Notes: generated by a model not told the origin, from the letters alone. DNA of 64,000 bases from Himantopus leucocephalus (GCA_003993805.1 RSEF01000004.1:13063645-13127644); one strand, 5' to 3'; counted from the stretch's first letter, positions 14,041-24,602 are shown. Numbers and translations are program-made.

Positions 14041-16427
14041 AGTGCAGGCTTGAGTCTTTATGGAGTTTATGTATAGAAATTGGAAACCAGATAAGGAATA
14101 AGTCTGCATTAGCACTGATTAAAATCATAAAGACTAAGTGTTTTCTTATTAACCTACAATTATTTTTCAGCTCCAATCCAAATATCCTCTAATAAATAAA
14201 TAGAACTGGACAATCCTATGGATTGAATAACATCTGTACAATATACTTCTGAATCCTAATCCCAACATTTCACTGGACATCCTTTAGATATGCCTTGCTT
14301 GTGAAGTCTTCAAATCAAGTTAAATCAAAATCAAAGTCAAGTACAACAGTTTTGTGAGACTAAGCTATTTTCCAAGGGTTCATGGAATCTTTTTCAAAAA
14401 GAACCTGAACCTTATATTGGTGGGTTATTTTGCAATAGTGTGAATGGGATGGGCCAGGAAGACAGTGGCAGCTGAAAACAGGAAAAGATAGCAAAAGGGA
14501 AACCAGCCATGCCACAGAGGATATAAACTGCCCTACAGACTGCATGGTCTCCCACCTGGCTTCCCTTCTCTGCCATTAAATGGTTCCTTTTGAACCCTTT
14601 TCCCCCTGTAGCTTCTCCTGCATCACACAGCATCCTCTTCCACTTCCTAACAGGGTTCTTCAGGTCATAGCCTCAGTGCTGCATACCAAATCCCCTCTTC
14701 CCCTCCATGTTACACTCACTGAGTAGCCTTTTGTTTTCTTCTGCCAGAATAAGGTTGTGTTTGGTGGGTTTTTTTCTCTTTTCTAACATGATGAGGGTCT
14801 TGTGACCCTCACCCACATTCAGACCCCATGTTTAATCCACCTGGAAACACCTTACACTCCTGTACCTCATCACTGTCCCATGGAGCAAGGAGGACCATCT
14901 CCCAGTAATTACCCTGCACGTGTTCCTGACAGGTCCGAAGAAGGGAATCTAGTGGAATCAAAATGGTCTCTTAACCAAGGAGAATAGGGGTTTGGTCAGA
15001 TTCTTTGGTCAGAAAGGTAATGGATGCACCAGCAGTAAGATCCATTGTGTCCCTCTAGATGCACATTGTGTGACTGGTCCATCTGTTTCAAAAATGGCCT
15101 TGAAATACCTATTTCACAAGTCCTTAACTTCTGTATCTTTGCATAAGTTTTTCCTCTGCAAGCGTCAACTGTACTTGCCCTACTAGGGGAAGAGGTGCTA
15201 TCTACAGAGCCAATGAAGAGCTTGACCGCTAACATAGATAACAGGAACCTTGAGCCTATGCTCCATTGCTCACAGCCCTAAGTGGTCATTGTATCCATAA
15301 GTAAGCAGTAATAGAGAATTCTGATGGTGGTTAGTCATGAGTCTTTGCGCTGTTCAGCAGGACTAGGAATTGAGCAGTTTTGGGAGATACCTTCAATATC
15401 AGGTAATTTATTTGAGACATTATAGAAATAGAGAACGAGGTGTAAATATTAATTTAAGTGGGGTAGTTATTTGTGATTCATGTTCAGGTCAGAAATGTGT
15501 TTGTGTCATCAAAACAGTCCATATAATAACTGATTTTTCAGTGAGTTCCTTTTCTGTTATTTTATACCTATTGTATATGTATATGCATACATCTGCTTTA
15601 CAAAAGACTGTGGAGCACATATTGCTCTCATTTACCAATATATGTCAGGAAAAAAAAGAGCAGAAAACATCTTCACGTCTAGTGAGTTGCTGTCATGGCT
15701 TGCCATGTCTTCTCCCTGGTGGACTGGGAGGGCTAAAGGAATTGAAAATTCTCCCTGCTAACACTGAGCTTGTATTGATGTCTTTTAGATCTGATCATGT
15801 CCAACCCCTCCAACATAGCCCCACTCACAAACTGTTCTCTCTAGTTTTCAAAGCTTTTTAGGTTCCCTACTTCTCTATTCTTAGTAGAACTTTGCTCCAA
15901 AATCTCGTTGCTCTGATACCGCAACAATTTTACATGAGATTTCCAATTTTTGAGAGTCAAGGTCAGTTTAGATTCACTTGTTCTCTTGCAGATAGTTCTT
16001 TACCCTCCACTTGTTTACAGGGACTGAAGATACTCACAGAGGTAAAATATCGCTGTGAGGTCTGCACTGAGAATTGCAGCACCAGTATTGGGTTTTCCCA
16101 AGTTCTTCATCTCCTCACTGATGCAGATCTTTATGTAGTTTTGTATGGTGAATTGCAGAAGTCTCAATGACACTTGAGCTGCCTATTTGCATGGAAGGAA
16201 GTTTTTCCCACTAGCTAGTATGGGTAACTTTTCTCAGACAAATTCATTTCAAATAAAATGAATTTTTAATTAAGATCTTACAAAACAAATGGAAGTTTTG
16301 TCCCAGTAAAAATTGAGGCAGGGATTTGCATTAATCATAATCTTCTAACTACTCTCAAGCAGAGAGATTACTTCAAATACTGACACTAGTGACTCCAATT
16401 TTTGAGTCAGGAGGTCATTCTTCACAG

Positions 16428-16532
16428 ATTATTATTGTTTATTTATTCCTATATATTTATTCCTATATATTTATTCCTATATATTGTTTATTTATTCCTA
16501 TATATTTATTATTGTTTATTTATTCCTATATA
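16428..16532. repeat. AT-rich minisatellite, ~14-bp unit
   Basis: Imperfect tandem copies of TTTATTCCTATATA are interspersed with ATTGTTTATTTATT. The array is variable in phase and is probably polymorphic. Confidence 0.85.
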
Positions 16533-16795
16533 TCACAAGGCCAAAGCAGGAGTGAAGGGGGATAAAGGCACTGAACAAAACCTGTCATTCATATTTCATA
16601 TTAAAATCACTTCTAGGCAGAAGACAAACGTGATTTAATTTTCTGAACAAGGAAAGTAATTTTTATTGAGCACTTACTTGTTTAAGGGTGAAGGGGATAA
16701 TTATCAGATACCTTATCACAGCAAAAACAATTCATTTATATTTGATCACCCTTTTGAATCAGCCATGTAGCCTTATTTCTAAATAAATAGTAAAA

Positions 16796-16919
16796 TAGGG
16801 AGAGAGAGAGAAAGAGAAAAATAAAGAGAAGGGAAAAGGAAAAGGGAGAAATAACGAAAGATAAATAAATAAATAGATAAATAGGAAGAATGAAAAAAAT
16901 AAAGCGGGGAGGGGGGGAA
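16796..16919. repeat. Purine-rich and (AAAT)/(GATA)-like low complexity
   Basis: GAGAGAGAGAAAGAG passes into GGGAAAAGG repeats, then ATAAATAAATAAATAGATAA, ending in a G-run. Simple sequence with no gene. Confidence 0.85.
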
Positions 16920-18214
16920 TCTCTGTGATTTTATGGTATTTGCTAAAGAGATCTCTGTAGTCCAGCTGAGTCATATGAGAACAGGACTTGTTTACAATAA
17001 AGCTTTGTGACTATTACATGTTCAAATCATCACTGAAAGATTATTTTAATTACATTATATTGTATGGCTAATAACAAATTACCATCTACTCGTTACACCT
17101 AATCATAAAAGTGTGGCTAGGGAGAAATGGTGGAGGAAGAAAGGTGTGCTTTTATGATTCATAAGAAAACTTATATTAGTTTTATATTCTGGAAGAATAA
17201 AAATGTTCAAAAATAATGTCCAAACGAAATAATTTGAAAGAGAACACGTATTTTAAAGTTATGACACAAGAAGTTAATTTCAAGTTTTAAAAGTAAGAGT
17301 ATGATCTCTAAAATGACTGAGATGTATGAGTTAAAAGTAAGGTGGGGAGAACATGTCTGAAAAAATCTCTCAGTCCTGAGTATAATGTAAGAACATTCAT
17401 TTCAGTTCAGAAGAGCTGGAGTTAGTTTTTTACTATAACTAAAAGACAGAAGAGCATTATTCAGCATTTTGTTTTCCTCAAGTTCTTCAGTCTTGTTTTG
17501 TTTTCTCTGAAAGAGGCACACAAGAATGAGATGCACACGCAAAATTCCTTATCTGATGTGCAGTGGAAACATGCAACTACCTAATTCTCATGTGTTACTA
17601 GTTCCTTCATGGAATATAGTCTATCCTAATTGCCTGATTGACTTAGAGAACACTATACTGGATACTCTTAGGTTTATAAAATATATAATATTAGTTAACT
17701 GGTTATAATAAAAACAAAGGGAAATGGGAAGACTGCCTGCCTGCCTGCCCTATCTTGGGCTTTTTTGGTGTAACAGAGTTTATATTCCCCCTGTGTTTTT
17801 CCACTTTCCTTATATGAAATGAACAGCTGTAATTGAAAAGCAAGAAGCTCCATGGTTTATAGAAATAGGTGTTGTTAAGAGCCTTAGCCATCTAATTTTC
17901 TTCCTATTGCAGGGCAGGCTTCCTATTGTCTGTCCTTTAGAGCTAATTTCTTTTCTGATCAAAAGGCCCACATCATTGAAAAGGTAGTAATGACTATTCA
18001 TTTGGTTGAAACCTCCATTCTGCAGCCTGCAAAGCTTTATTTAGAAACTGCTATTTCTTTCTAAAAGGAAAACCTCATTTGTGTCCTGTATAATGTCAAT
18101 TAAAGTAGAATATATTTTAATTATTTATCCTGGAGAGAAACCTTTCAGGATCTCAATTTGCTGTGCCAGTGATACAGGCTGTAGTTTGAAACAATATGTG
18201 CCTTCAAAATTGTA

Positions 18215-18345
18215 TGTCAGAGAGTAGGAATAAGGTGTGTTTTGATTTTAATTTGCCACTAATGAATAGTTTATTTGCAGCTAATTAGCAAGTTAGAGTT
18301 TTACAATTAATGCCTAATTTCTAATCTAACTCATAAAAAGGAGCC
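18215..18345. promoter_or_regulatory. Homeodomain-motif cluster
   Basis: Within 130 bp there are several TAAT/ATTA cores (TTTTAATTTG, CTAATGAATAG, GCTAATTAGC, ACAATTAATGCC, CTAATCTAAC). GCTAATTAGC is a perfect palindrome at 18280-18289. The cluster sits at the edge of the GC-rich SOX3 domain. It is a candidate homeobox-bound enhancer on motif density alone. Confidence 0.3.
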
Positions 18346-18439
18346 TAGCCATCATTACCAGCAAATAAGGTGGGTTACTGGATCTGTATAGAAAACATTA
18401 TAGGAAAGATTCACGAAGTTTTAAACGGGCCAAACAGAG

Positions 18440-18960
18440 AGGATCGGGTTTGGTTTTTTTTCTGAAGAAGGAGTGCAGCGGCGTCTCGGTTGTCACCAGC
18501 GCCAGGAAAAGAGTCATTAAAGCACCGCAACAAGTGACCCAGGCGGGGGGGACAGGCGGGCTGCCGGCCCGGGGAGGCCCCTCGCCCCGCGACAGCTGCT
18601 GCGGGCGGCCCGGGGAAGGGGCTGCGCTTTTGGGGAGCCCCAGGCGAGCGCCCATTTGGCGGTGCCCGCGGCAGCCGGGTCTCTCCTGCTGCGGGCAGGG
18701 CTGCGCCCCCTCCGCACGCGTGTCTCCGCGCCACGCGTCGGCGTGGGGGGGGGAGCTCGTTCCACCCCAGTGCCGTCCCGCACAGGGCAAACGGGCACCG
18801 CGGGGCAGCCCGGCTGCTCCTGCTGGAAGCGCTCGCCTCCCGCGGGGCCGGGGCAGCCCGGCTGCGGCGGGCACCGGCGGCGCCAGGGAGAGCGAGAAAG
18901 GGCGCCAGGAAATGCCCGGTGCGGTGCGCTCCGCCACGCAGGGGCGGGAAGGATAAACCG
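18440..18960. promoter_or_regulatory. CpG-rich island upstream of SOX3
   Basis: The change from AT-rich DNA to a CpG-dense block near 18425 is abrupt. It is dense in GC-box-like and CGCG motifs and ends where a CR1 fragment begins. It may be an alternative promoter, an enhancer-associated island, or the start of a noncoding transcript. Long open frames on both strands overlap each other and look like composition effects. Confidence 0.6.
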
Positions 18961-18978
18961 TGCGGGAGCCGAGATGTT

Positions 18979-19192
18979 AGAATGATAGAATCATTAAATC
19001 ATTTAGGTTGGAAAAGACCCTTAAGGTCACCGAGTCCAACCGTAAACCTGACGCTGCCAAGTTCACCACTAAACTATGTGGCCACTGAACTAAGCGCCAC
19101 ATCTACACGCCTTTTAAACACCTCCAGGGATGGTGACTCAACCACTTCCCTGGGCAGCCTGTTCCAATGCTTGACAACTCTTTCGGTGGGAC
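18979..19192 (-). mobile_element. CR1 non-LTR retrotransposon, 3' fragment
   Basis: The + strand reads as the reverse complement of the CR1 3' end. It starts with degraded copies of the ATGATAGAATCATT-type tail, then AGGTTGGAAAAGACC, GAGTCCAACCGT, the CCACATCTACACG segment, CTCCAGGGATGGTGACTC and CCTGGGCAGCCTGTTCCAATG. The element therefore lies on the minus strand and is 5'-truncated to about 215 bp, as most avian CR1 copies are. It carries no intact reverse-transcriptase coding sequence. It sits between two CpG-rich blocks about 5.5 kb upstream of SOX3. Confidence 0.93.
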
Positions 19193-19527
19193 CGTACAGT
19201 TGGTACTGTAACAACAGAGGAAAGTTGCGGAAAGTTGCAGAAAATTCCGATTACAGTCTCGTCTCTCGGGAGAGATTCCTGCCAGGCTCGGCACAGACTG
19301 CCCCGCAGCAGCCGCCGCCGGTGCCGGGGGGCAGCGGTGGTCTCTTTAGCATCACTTTTCGTGCTCGTTTTTTCCTCGGTGTTTTCGCGTGAAAACACAT
19401 GAGCTAAGTCTACCGGTTCCTCGGGGCTCCGCAGCGAGCCCTGGCGAGTTGTCCTGTGCTGGTGGTCCTCTCTACAGCTCTGTTAATTGGTAACTTGGAG
19501 ATGGAGAGTCCTTATTAGCAATGCCCT

Positions 19528-19549
19528 CCCCCCCCCCCCCCCCCCCCCC
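19528..19549. repeat. Poly-C tract (22 nt)
   Basis: An uninterrupted run of 22 C has an unresolved base 23 bp later at 19572. It may form i-motif/G-rich structure. Length is likely inexact. Confidence 0.9.
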
Positions 19550-19574
19550 AAAACTTTCCTGCAAACTCCTCNAG

Positions 19575-19870
19575 CCAACCCCATGAGGCGATTGCCAGGA
19601 GGAGCTGTTTGTCAAAGGCTAATAAACAAATTCCTCGCGAACACCTGAATGAACGAGGGCCAGGAACAACCCAATTAAGAAACGGAGCTACTGGTTGTTT
19701 TTTGTGGCGGTGGAAACAATCCGGGCTCGAAAAGGGTCTATTCAGCGGGCGCTCCGAGAGGTCTGTTTGCAGCCCGCTATTGTTGTCAGAAGCCAAATAA
19801 AAGTTCAGCTGGGGGGGAAGAGTGATTAAAAACAACATTCGCCGCTGCCTCCTGAATGCACTGGGAGGCT
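19575..19870. promoter_or_regulatory. Candidate SOX-site-rich enhancer upstream of SOX3
   Basis: This low-repeat block of mixed composition lies just 5' of the GC-rich core. It holds AACAAT (19715-19720), the opposite-strand CTATTGTT (19777-19784), an E-box CACCTG (19642-19647), AAAACAAC near 19830 and AATTAAG near 19673. Clustered, oppositely oriented SOX motifs would allow SoxB1 auto- or cross-regulation. Conservation cannot be tested here. Confidence 0.35.
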
Positions 19871-20589
19871 CAGTTCAAAGGAATGGATCTGTACCCAAAC
19901 GACGCTGCCCGGGTTTTACCCACGCACTTAAGATTTTTGTTCTTAAATGTTGCTATTTTTAATGATGTCGTCAAAAGTTATCCCTTGCTTTCCCGTATAC
20001 GTGAGCAGCGGGGACAACTGTAGTCTCCAGTGCAGCATGGACATCCATGCGGCGAGGTGCTGGGGAACTCACAGAAAGGAGTTGGAGCTCGTTTGTGGGA
20101 ACTAATGATTTGTTCTCCCTCTCGCTGGGCTGGAAGGTCGGTCCAGCCGTGTCAGCCCCGCAGCGAGGCAGCCTCGCAGGGAATCTCGAGCTGTTTTTTT
20201 GACGTGACACCGTTAGATGGGGAATAAAAAAATCTCCTAACGACCTTGGGCTGCAGAACCAGCCTGAAACGATCCATTTAGCAGCCACGTTACCACGCTG
20301 GAAACTTCTGGGGGAGGACGTGGATTCGAGCCTAAAACAGGGATTAAACAGAGAAGCACGTGAACTTTTATCTTGAGCATCGTTAAAAGCCTGGGCACTT
20401 TTGGAGGATCATCAGAGAGGGTCAGCAGGGTCCAAACGAAAGGGGCGCGCAGGTCCCGTGTCTGGGCAAGTTTCGAGGACCAGCCCTCGCTGGTGTCGGT
20501 CGGGAGTTAGGCTGGGGACCAGGGGAGATGTTTTAATAATAGGATTAAACGGGACCGGTTTGGTGCATAGCATTATTCTTTAAAAGCCA

Positions 20590-20825
20590 GCGATCCTCCC
20601 TGACACGGTTCCAAGATTTCCCCCAAGCTCTGCCGGAGCTGCAATTAACATATATTAATGGCTGTCGCTTATTAAGTGCTGATTGCGTAAGAAGCAGACG
20701 GTCCCTTTCAAATGTGCCTTTCAACCGTGGGGTTTCTCTCGCGTTCAAGTTGGATTGCGCTGTAAACTCCTGATTTCGCCTCACGCTCCTTTGTCACCAT
20801 AAAGAAAANTTGACAACTGTATTTA
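20590..20825. promoter_or_regulatory. Candidate conserved non-coding block
   Basis: Mixed-composition unique sequence contains ATTAACATATATTAAT (a near-palindrome, about 20645-20660), TTATTAAG, several CpGs and CCTTTGTCACC (SOX-like), about 4 kb upstream of SOX3. It contrasts with the G/C-tract DNA that follows. A single N lies at 20809. Confidence 0.25.
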
Positions 20826-21179
20826 CACAACCCCAAGTGTTCCCCGACCCCCACCAGACACATGGGGCTCTCCGGCCCCGGACAGCTTCTCCCCTAGTCC
20901 CGGCCACCGCCGGGGAGTGAATTTAAGAAAACGGCTCCAGGCATGAGGTTTCCCCCGCCCCGTTTATTGCGCTGGCTGGGTCCTCTCCTGCCTTCTGCCC
21001 CTTCCCTGCTTTACAGCAGCTCCGGAGGCTCCGTCGCCTTTCCCGGGACACGGGACGGGTAGGACCGAGGAGCAGGCGGAGGCTTGAATTCGCTTGTGGC
21101 TGCCGAGGGGATGGTGGGATCGGACCTTTTAAAGCGCTCTGCAGGTAACTTTAGGGAGCAGCAGCTGATACAGAGGGGC

Positions 21180-21720
21180 TTGCCCCGCTTCCTCCTCTCC
21201 CCCAACCCACCTCACCGGCGAGCGGTAGTTTTCAGACGAGGGGAGGGAGAAGGGAGCTACTTCTCCTCCCTCCGGCCCCGCTTGCATTCGCGGGAGCGGT
21301 GGGGTGCCAGCACTGGGGGTAGCTCCGAGCCTCCCTTCTCTGCTTCAGCCACCCCGTCGCCCCCCACCACGGGCCCTTCCCACGCCGCGTCCCTCCGGGG
21401 GGGCACCCGGCCGCAGGCGGAGCCGCGGGGCGGGCGGCGGAGAGGAGCCGCGCCGGCCGTGCTGCTGGCGGAGACCGGCAGCGCCTGCGGGGCCCCTCCC
21501 GGGCAGGGGACTCACCCGCCGGGCGGGGAAGGACTTCCCCGAGGGGACCCACAGAGCCTGGGAGAGGAGCTGGCTTCTGGCTCTCCTCTCGGGCGCTGAA
21601 ATCCCTCAAGGAATCCTACCGAGAGTTTCTTACGCGCACCCACGGCTAATGCCGAGGCAGAGGGGTTCGAGCAGCGTGTGCCTGCTCACCCCTTCTTCTG
21701 GAGATATAAGATAGATCATG
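21180..21720. promoter_or_regulatory. CpG-rich block upstream of SOX3
   Basis: A second CpG-dense block, with many GC boxes and a C-rich run near 21360-21410, ends sharply near 21700, where AT-richer unique DNA resumes. Overlapping open frames on both strands are composition effects. I see no recognisable product. Confidence 0.5.
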
Positions 21721-22463
21721 TGCGGCATGGAAACCCCACTGCAGTGGGAGCATTGCAGGGACCTGTGAAGTATGGAAATACGCTCATCTATACTTACTGT
21801 GTTATTCAGTCAGGTTCAGTTCAGCTACGAGATTAGCGATGTTTCAAGAGAAATGTCTTGCTTTGAAATAATATGGATCTTAAAGTGCTAAATAGAGTGG
21901 CCTTTGGGAAAAAGTGATGTAATTGGAGTCGCAGGCAGCGCGAAGACAAATTGAGAGACAAAGTAAGAGTCTGAAACTTAACGTTTTAGTATTTATTTAA
22001 ACATCGAAGGAAATACCGTTCACGGGGCTTTCAGCGTGTCCTCTAATTCCCTATACCGCCTCATTTTTCGTTGCATGCAAGCGTGTCCCGTCCCTCCAAC
22101 AAACCTTTACATAAAGTCATTTCAAAGAATTTCCAGGGCATATATCAGCACGCTTTCCAGCCCAGCCTGGCACGTCTTAAACCTCGACTTGAGCGGTCAA
22201 AATACGTGGAGGGGGTTGAGGTTAAATACAGCTGCCTGAAGCTTTTCCAATAGGTTGCAAAAGTTACACACGCCCTACGCCCGCGGTGTGCTTTCCAGTG
22301 TGACACCGCCTGAAACAACACCTTCCGCTGCCGCCCTGTCCGCTGCTTTTGACTTCACCCAAGAGCACACCAGCAGCAAACCAAACAAAAACAAAATGCT
22401 GACTACACCATAGCTCGTCGCAAGTGGGATTTATTTCCCCTTCGACTTTGTTCAACAGATGAT

Positions 22464-22468
<5 letters not shown>
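21720..22468. other. Unique AT-balanced DNA between CpG blocks
   Basis: No gene is seen. The sequence is non-repetitive and includes AGATTAGC, GTAATTGGAG, GAGACAAAGT (SOX-like) and TATTTATTTAAAC, and it ends at a long A-run. Because it sits between CpG-rich blocks and is not itself GC-rich, it is a reasonable place for a conserved regulatory element, but nothing proves this. Confidence 0.3.
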
Positions 22469-22506
<38 letters not shown>

Positions 22507-22526
22507 ATATTNAAAAAAAAAAAAAA
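22469..22526. repeat. Poly-A tract with unresolved base
   Basis: A 36-base A-run (22469-22504) is followed by TTATATT, N at 22512 and another 14 As. No LINE or retrocopy sequence lies directly before it, so it is a simple homopolymer rather than a recognised retroposon tail. Its length is unreliable. Confidence 0.85.
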
Positions 22527-23290
22527 GAGAAATCCGTACAAAACGAGTGATACCTTAAACTGCAAAATCACGGTAGCGCTCAGATAAAAATCCCACCACG
22601 ACACCGCGCCAGTTCCGGAGTGCCACCACTGCCGTTTTAAGCCGGCTCCTTTGGCCCCCCCCCGACCGCGGGACGCGCCGAGCGGGGCTGCGCGGTGCCG
22701 GGCGGAGCGGTCCCGTCCCCCGCCCTGCTGGGAGCCCCCCCCCGGCCCGGCCCGGCCCGGCGCCCCCTCCCCGAAGTGCGCAGCCCAGCTTAGGCTGGTC
22801 CAGCCCTGGAGGTGTCCTTTTCCCCTGTACGCATTACCGTCGTTATCCTCGCGGTCTTCTCCTCGGGGCAAACGCCAACGGCTGCCAAGCCGGGGGAGCT
22901 GCGTCGGCAGCATCCCTCCTCGCCGGGCCCCCCGCTACGGGACGTGATGCCCTCAAGCCCCCCCACCTTCCCCTGCGCCCCGCACGCCCCCGGGGCGGTT
23001 TGCTCAGAGCTACACGGGCGGAACCGGGGGTGCTGCCCACCTCCTCCGGCACCGGGGCTCTCCCAGCGCGTCTCCGAGCAGATTCCAGGCTCGGTTTGCC
23101 TCTCCTCCCCGCGCCGAGAGAACCGTCCGGCTTCCCCAGACGGAGCTGGAGCGGGGCGCAGGGGGAGGACGAGAAAGAGCGGGGGCCCGCCTCCCCCCGC
23201 AGCCGCAGGGCGAGGCGGCCCGGGTAGCCCTGTGCCCGCCGTCCTTTCGAGGGTCTGCCAGCCCTGTCCGTGCAGGTGCCGTGTCCGTGC

Positions 23291-23352
23291 CTCTGGGGGA
23301 GGGATGGAGGGAGGAAGGAAAGATGGAAGGGGAGGGAAGGGACGGAAAGGAA
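23291..23352. repeat. Polypurine G/A-rich tract upstream of SOX3
   Basis: About 60 bp of almost pure purine on the + strand (GGGGGAGGGATGGAGGG, then GGAAGG/GGGAAGG repeats). Such tracts can form triplex or G-quadruplex structures and bind MAZ/Sp factors. The tract lies directly upstream of the PBX-MEIS site. Confidence 0.6.
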
Positions 23353-23358
23353 AGCCCA

Positions 23359-23371
23359 TGATTGACAGCTG
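23359..23371 (+). promoter_or_regulatory. PBX-MEIS/PREP composite site overlapping an E-box
   Basis: TGATTGACAG at 23359-23368 is an exact match to the PBX-PREP/MEIS decamer. It overlaps CAGCTG, an E-box, at 23366-23371. The surrounding 23350-23460 has balanced composition, unlike the G/C tracts on either side, as expected of a preserved element. PBX/MEIS control of SOX3 has been reported in human cells (from memory). Distance to the ATG is about 1.3 kb, so whether it is the same site is inferred. Confidence 0.5.
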
Positions 23372-23488
23372 CAGTGAGCTCCGCTCCACTCACACACCCT
23401 CCGCCAAAGTTTTCTTTCACACGGAGGGAACTTTGCTTGTTGCCATGATACTTGGGAGTTTTGCAAGCGCCGTCCTCTTCCTCCTCCT

Positions 23489-23521
23489 CCCCCCCCCCCC
23501 CCCCCCCNCCCCCCCCCCCCC
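23489..23521. repeat. Poly-C tract (~32 C with one N)
   Basis: A run of C carries N at 23508 and is preceded by CTCCTC repeats. It probably marks a join between two contig ends inside a homopolymer. The true length is unknown. Confidence 0.9.
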
Positions 23522-24270
23522 TTTTTGGGGCAGCCGAGTGGAAAAACTCAAGTGGCAACGGGGTGGGCGTAGGTGGGGATGGCCCGGAGCTCCCTGCCGG
23601 CGGCCAGCCCGGCCCCGCCCGCACCGCACCGCCGCCTCCCCCGGCGTGCTGCCGCGGGGCAGCCCCTCTCCCACCGGGAGGCAATGCCCGGCGGCCGTGC
23701 CCGGTCCGGGCAGGGCAGTGCGGGTTCTCCCCCAGGAGAGGACTCAGAAGTGGAAGAGTTTAGTCCATCAACACCTCCCCCCCCGCCCCGCTTCATCCAC
23801 TCCGGGGGGTGCCGGTGCAGCGCGGGGTCGCCCCGTCTCCAGGCAGCTTCTCCAGGCGTGGCGCAGGGCTGTGAATCCACCCGGGAGCCCCAAATCTCTT
23901 TGTGCCCGGCAAACGCACGGCTCCCCCTTGCAGCGCAGCGCCCCGCCCCGCTCCTCCTCCTCCTCCCCGCGCCCCCGGAGGGCAGCCCCGACCCGCCCGG
24001 CCCCGCTCCTTCCCCCGCGGCGCGGCCCGCGGGACCACCGCCGGCCTTTCTGCGGCGCGCAGCCCCCGCTCTGCCCCGTCCCGCCAGCCCACAGCCGGGG
24101 GCAGGTGCGGGGCCCCGGGGCTGCGGGGCAGCAGCTCTCGGGGACGCGGCGGAGAGGGGGGACGCGGGGGGTGTCCGGCAGCACCAGCAGCCCCGAAACG
24201 CCAACTTTTTGGCTCCCCCCACCCCCCCAGCCGGTCAGTTACCGGCGTCGGGGCTGTCGGGAACCGCTCG

Positions 24271-24330
24271 CTGATTGGCTGCCGCCCGCTCATTTATAGC
24301 CCGTCAATCAAATCCCCCCGGGATTGGTGT
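24271..24330 (+). promoter_or_regulatory. Likely SOX3 core promoter (CCAAT boxes, TATA-like)
   Basis: Inverted CCAAT boxes (ATTGG) lie at 24274-24278 and 24323-24327. Between them are a GC box (CCGCCC, 24282-24287), a TATA-like TTTATAG at 24293-24299, and a CAAT motif at 24305-24308. They sit about 350-400 bp (plus gap) upstream of the SOX3 ATG inside a CpG island. NF-Y and Sp1 sites with a TATA element are known in the human SOX3 promoter, so this arrangement fits. The start site itself is inferred. Confidence 0.65.
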
Positions 24331-24498
24331 GCGCATCGCTCGGCGCTGCCCGCGGGAAGCGCTCCGCTCCGCAGGCGCGGCCGCCGCAGCAGCTCCTCGG
24401 GGAGCGGCGTCTCCCGCCCGCCAGGCAGAAAAACTTCCTTTTCCCGCAGCAGCCGCCCAGGCAGGTTCTTTCCCCTTATTTTCTTTTTTTTTTTTTTT

Positions 24499-24598
24499 NN
24501 NNNNNNNNNNNNNNNNNNNNNNNNNNNNNNNNNNNNNNNNNNNNNNNNNNNNNNNNNNNNNNNNNNNNNNNNNNNNNNNNNNNNNNNNNNNNNNNNNN
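24499..24598. other. Assembly gap (100 N) in SOX3 5' leader
   Basis: Exactly 100 Ns lie between T-runs at about 24484-24498 and 24599-24604. A round 100 usually marks a gap of unknown size. It probably removes part of the SOX3 5' UTR or an upstream coding extension, and the true frame relation across it is unknown. Confidence 0.98.
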
Positions 24599-24602
24599 TT
24601 TT

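Larger units (their letters stand above)
12481..18430. other. Intergenic AT-rich DNA, no gene recognised
   Basis: Mostly unique sequence. The longest open frame (15370-15861, + strand, 163 codons) has no recognisable domain. POU octamers occur at 16185-16192 and 16324-16331 (both on the minus strand). Simple repeats near 16.5 and 16.8 kb and the motif sites at 14.0 and 18.2 kb are listed separately. Confidence 0.6.

Noticed and set aside
15370..15861. 163-codon + strand open frame in AT-rich DNA
   Set aside because: It is long for the region, but by rough estimate about one such frame is not surprising in 64 kb. It has no domain I recognise, mixed Cys/Leu-rich composition, and no promoter or splice context.
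18398..18985. Overlapping open frames on both strands in the upstream CpG island
   Set aside because: All frames are open at once because of base composition, and no homology is apparent.
22812..24299. Very long + strand open frame (495 codons) and overlapping minus-strand frames
   Set aside because: They lie in extreme CpG-rich DNA where stop codons are rare, run on several frames of both strands at once, cross a poly-C run with an N, and show no recognisable domain. They are composition artefacts.
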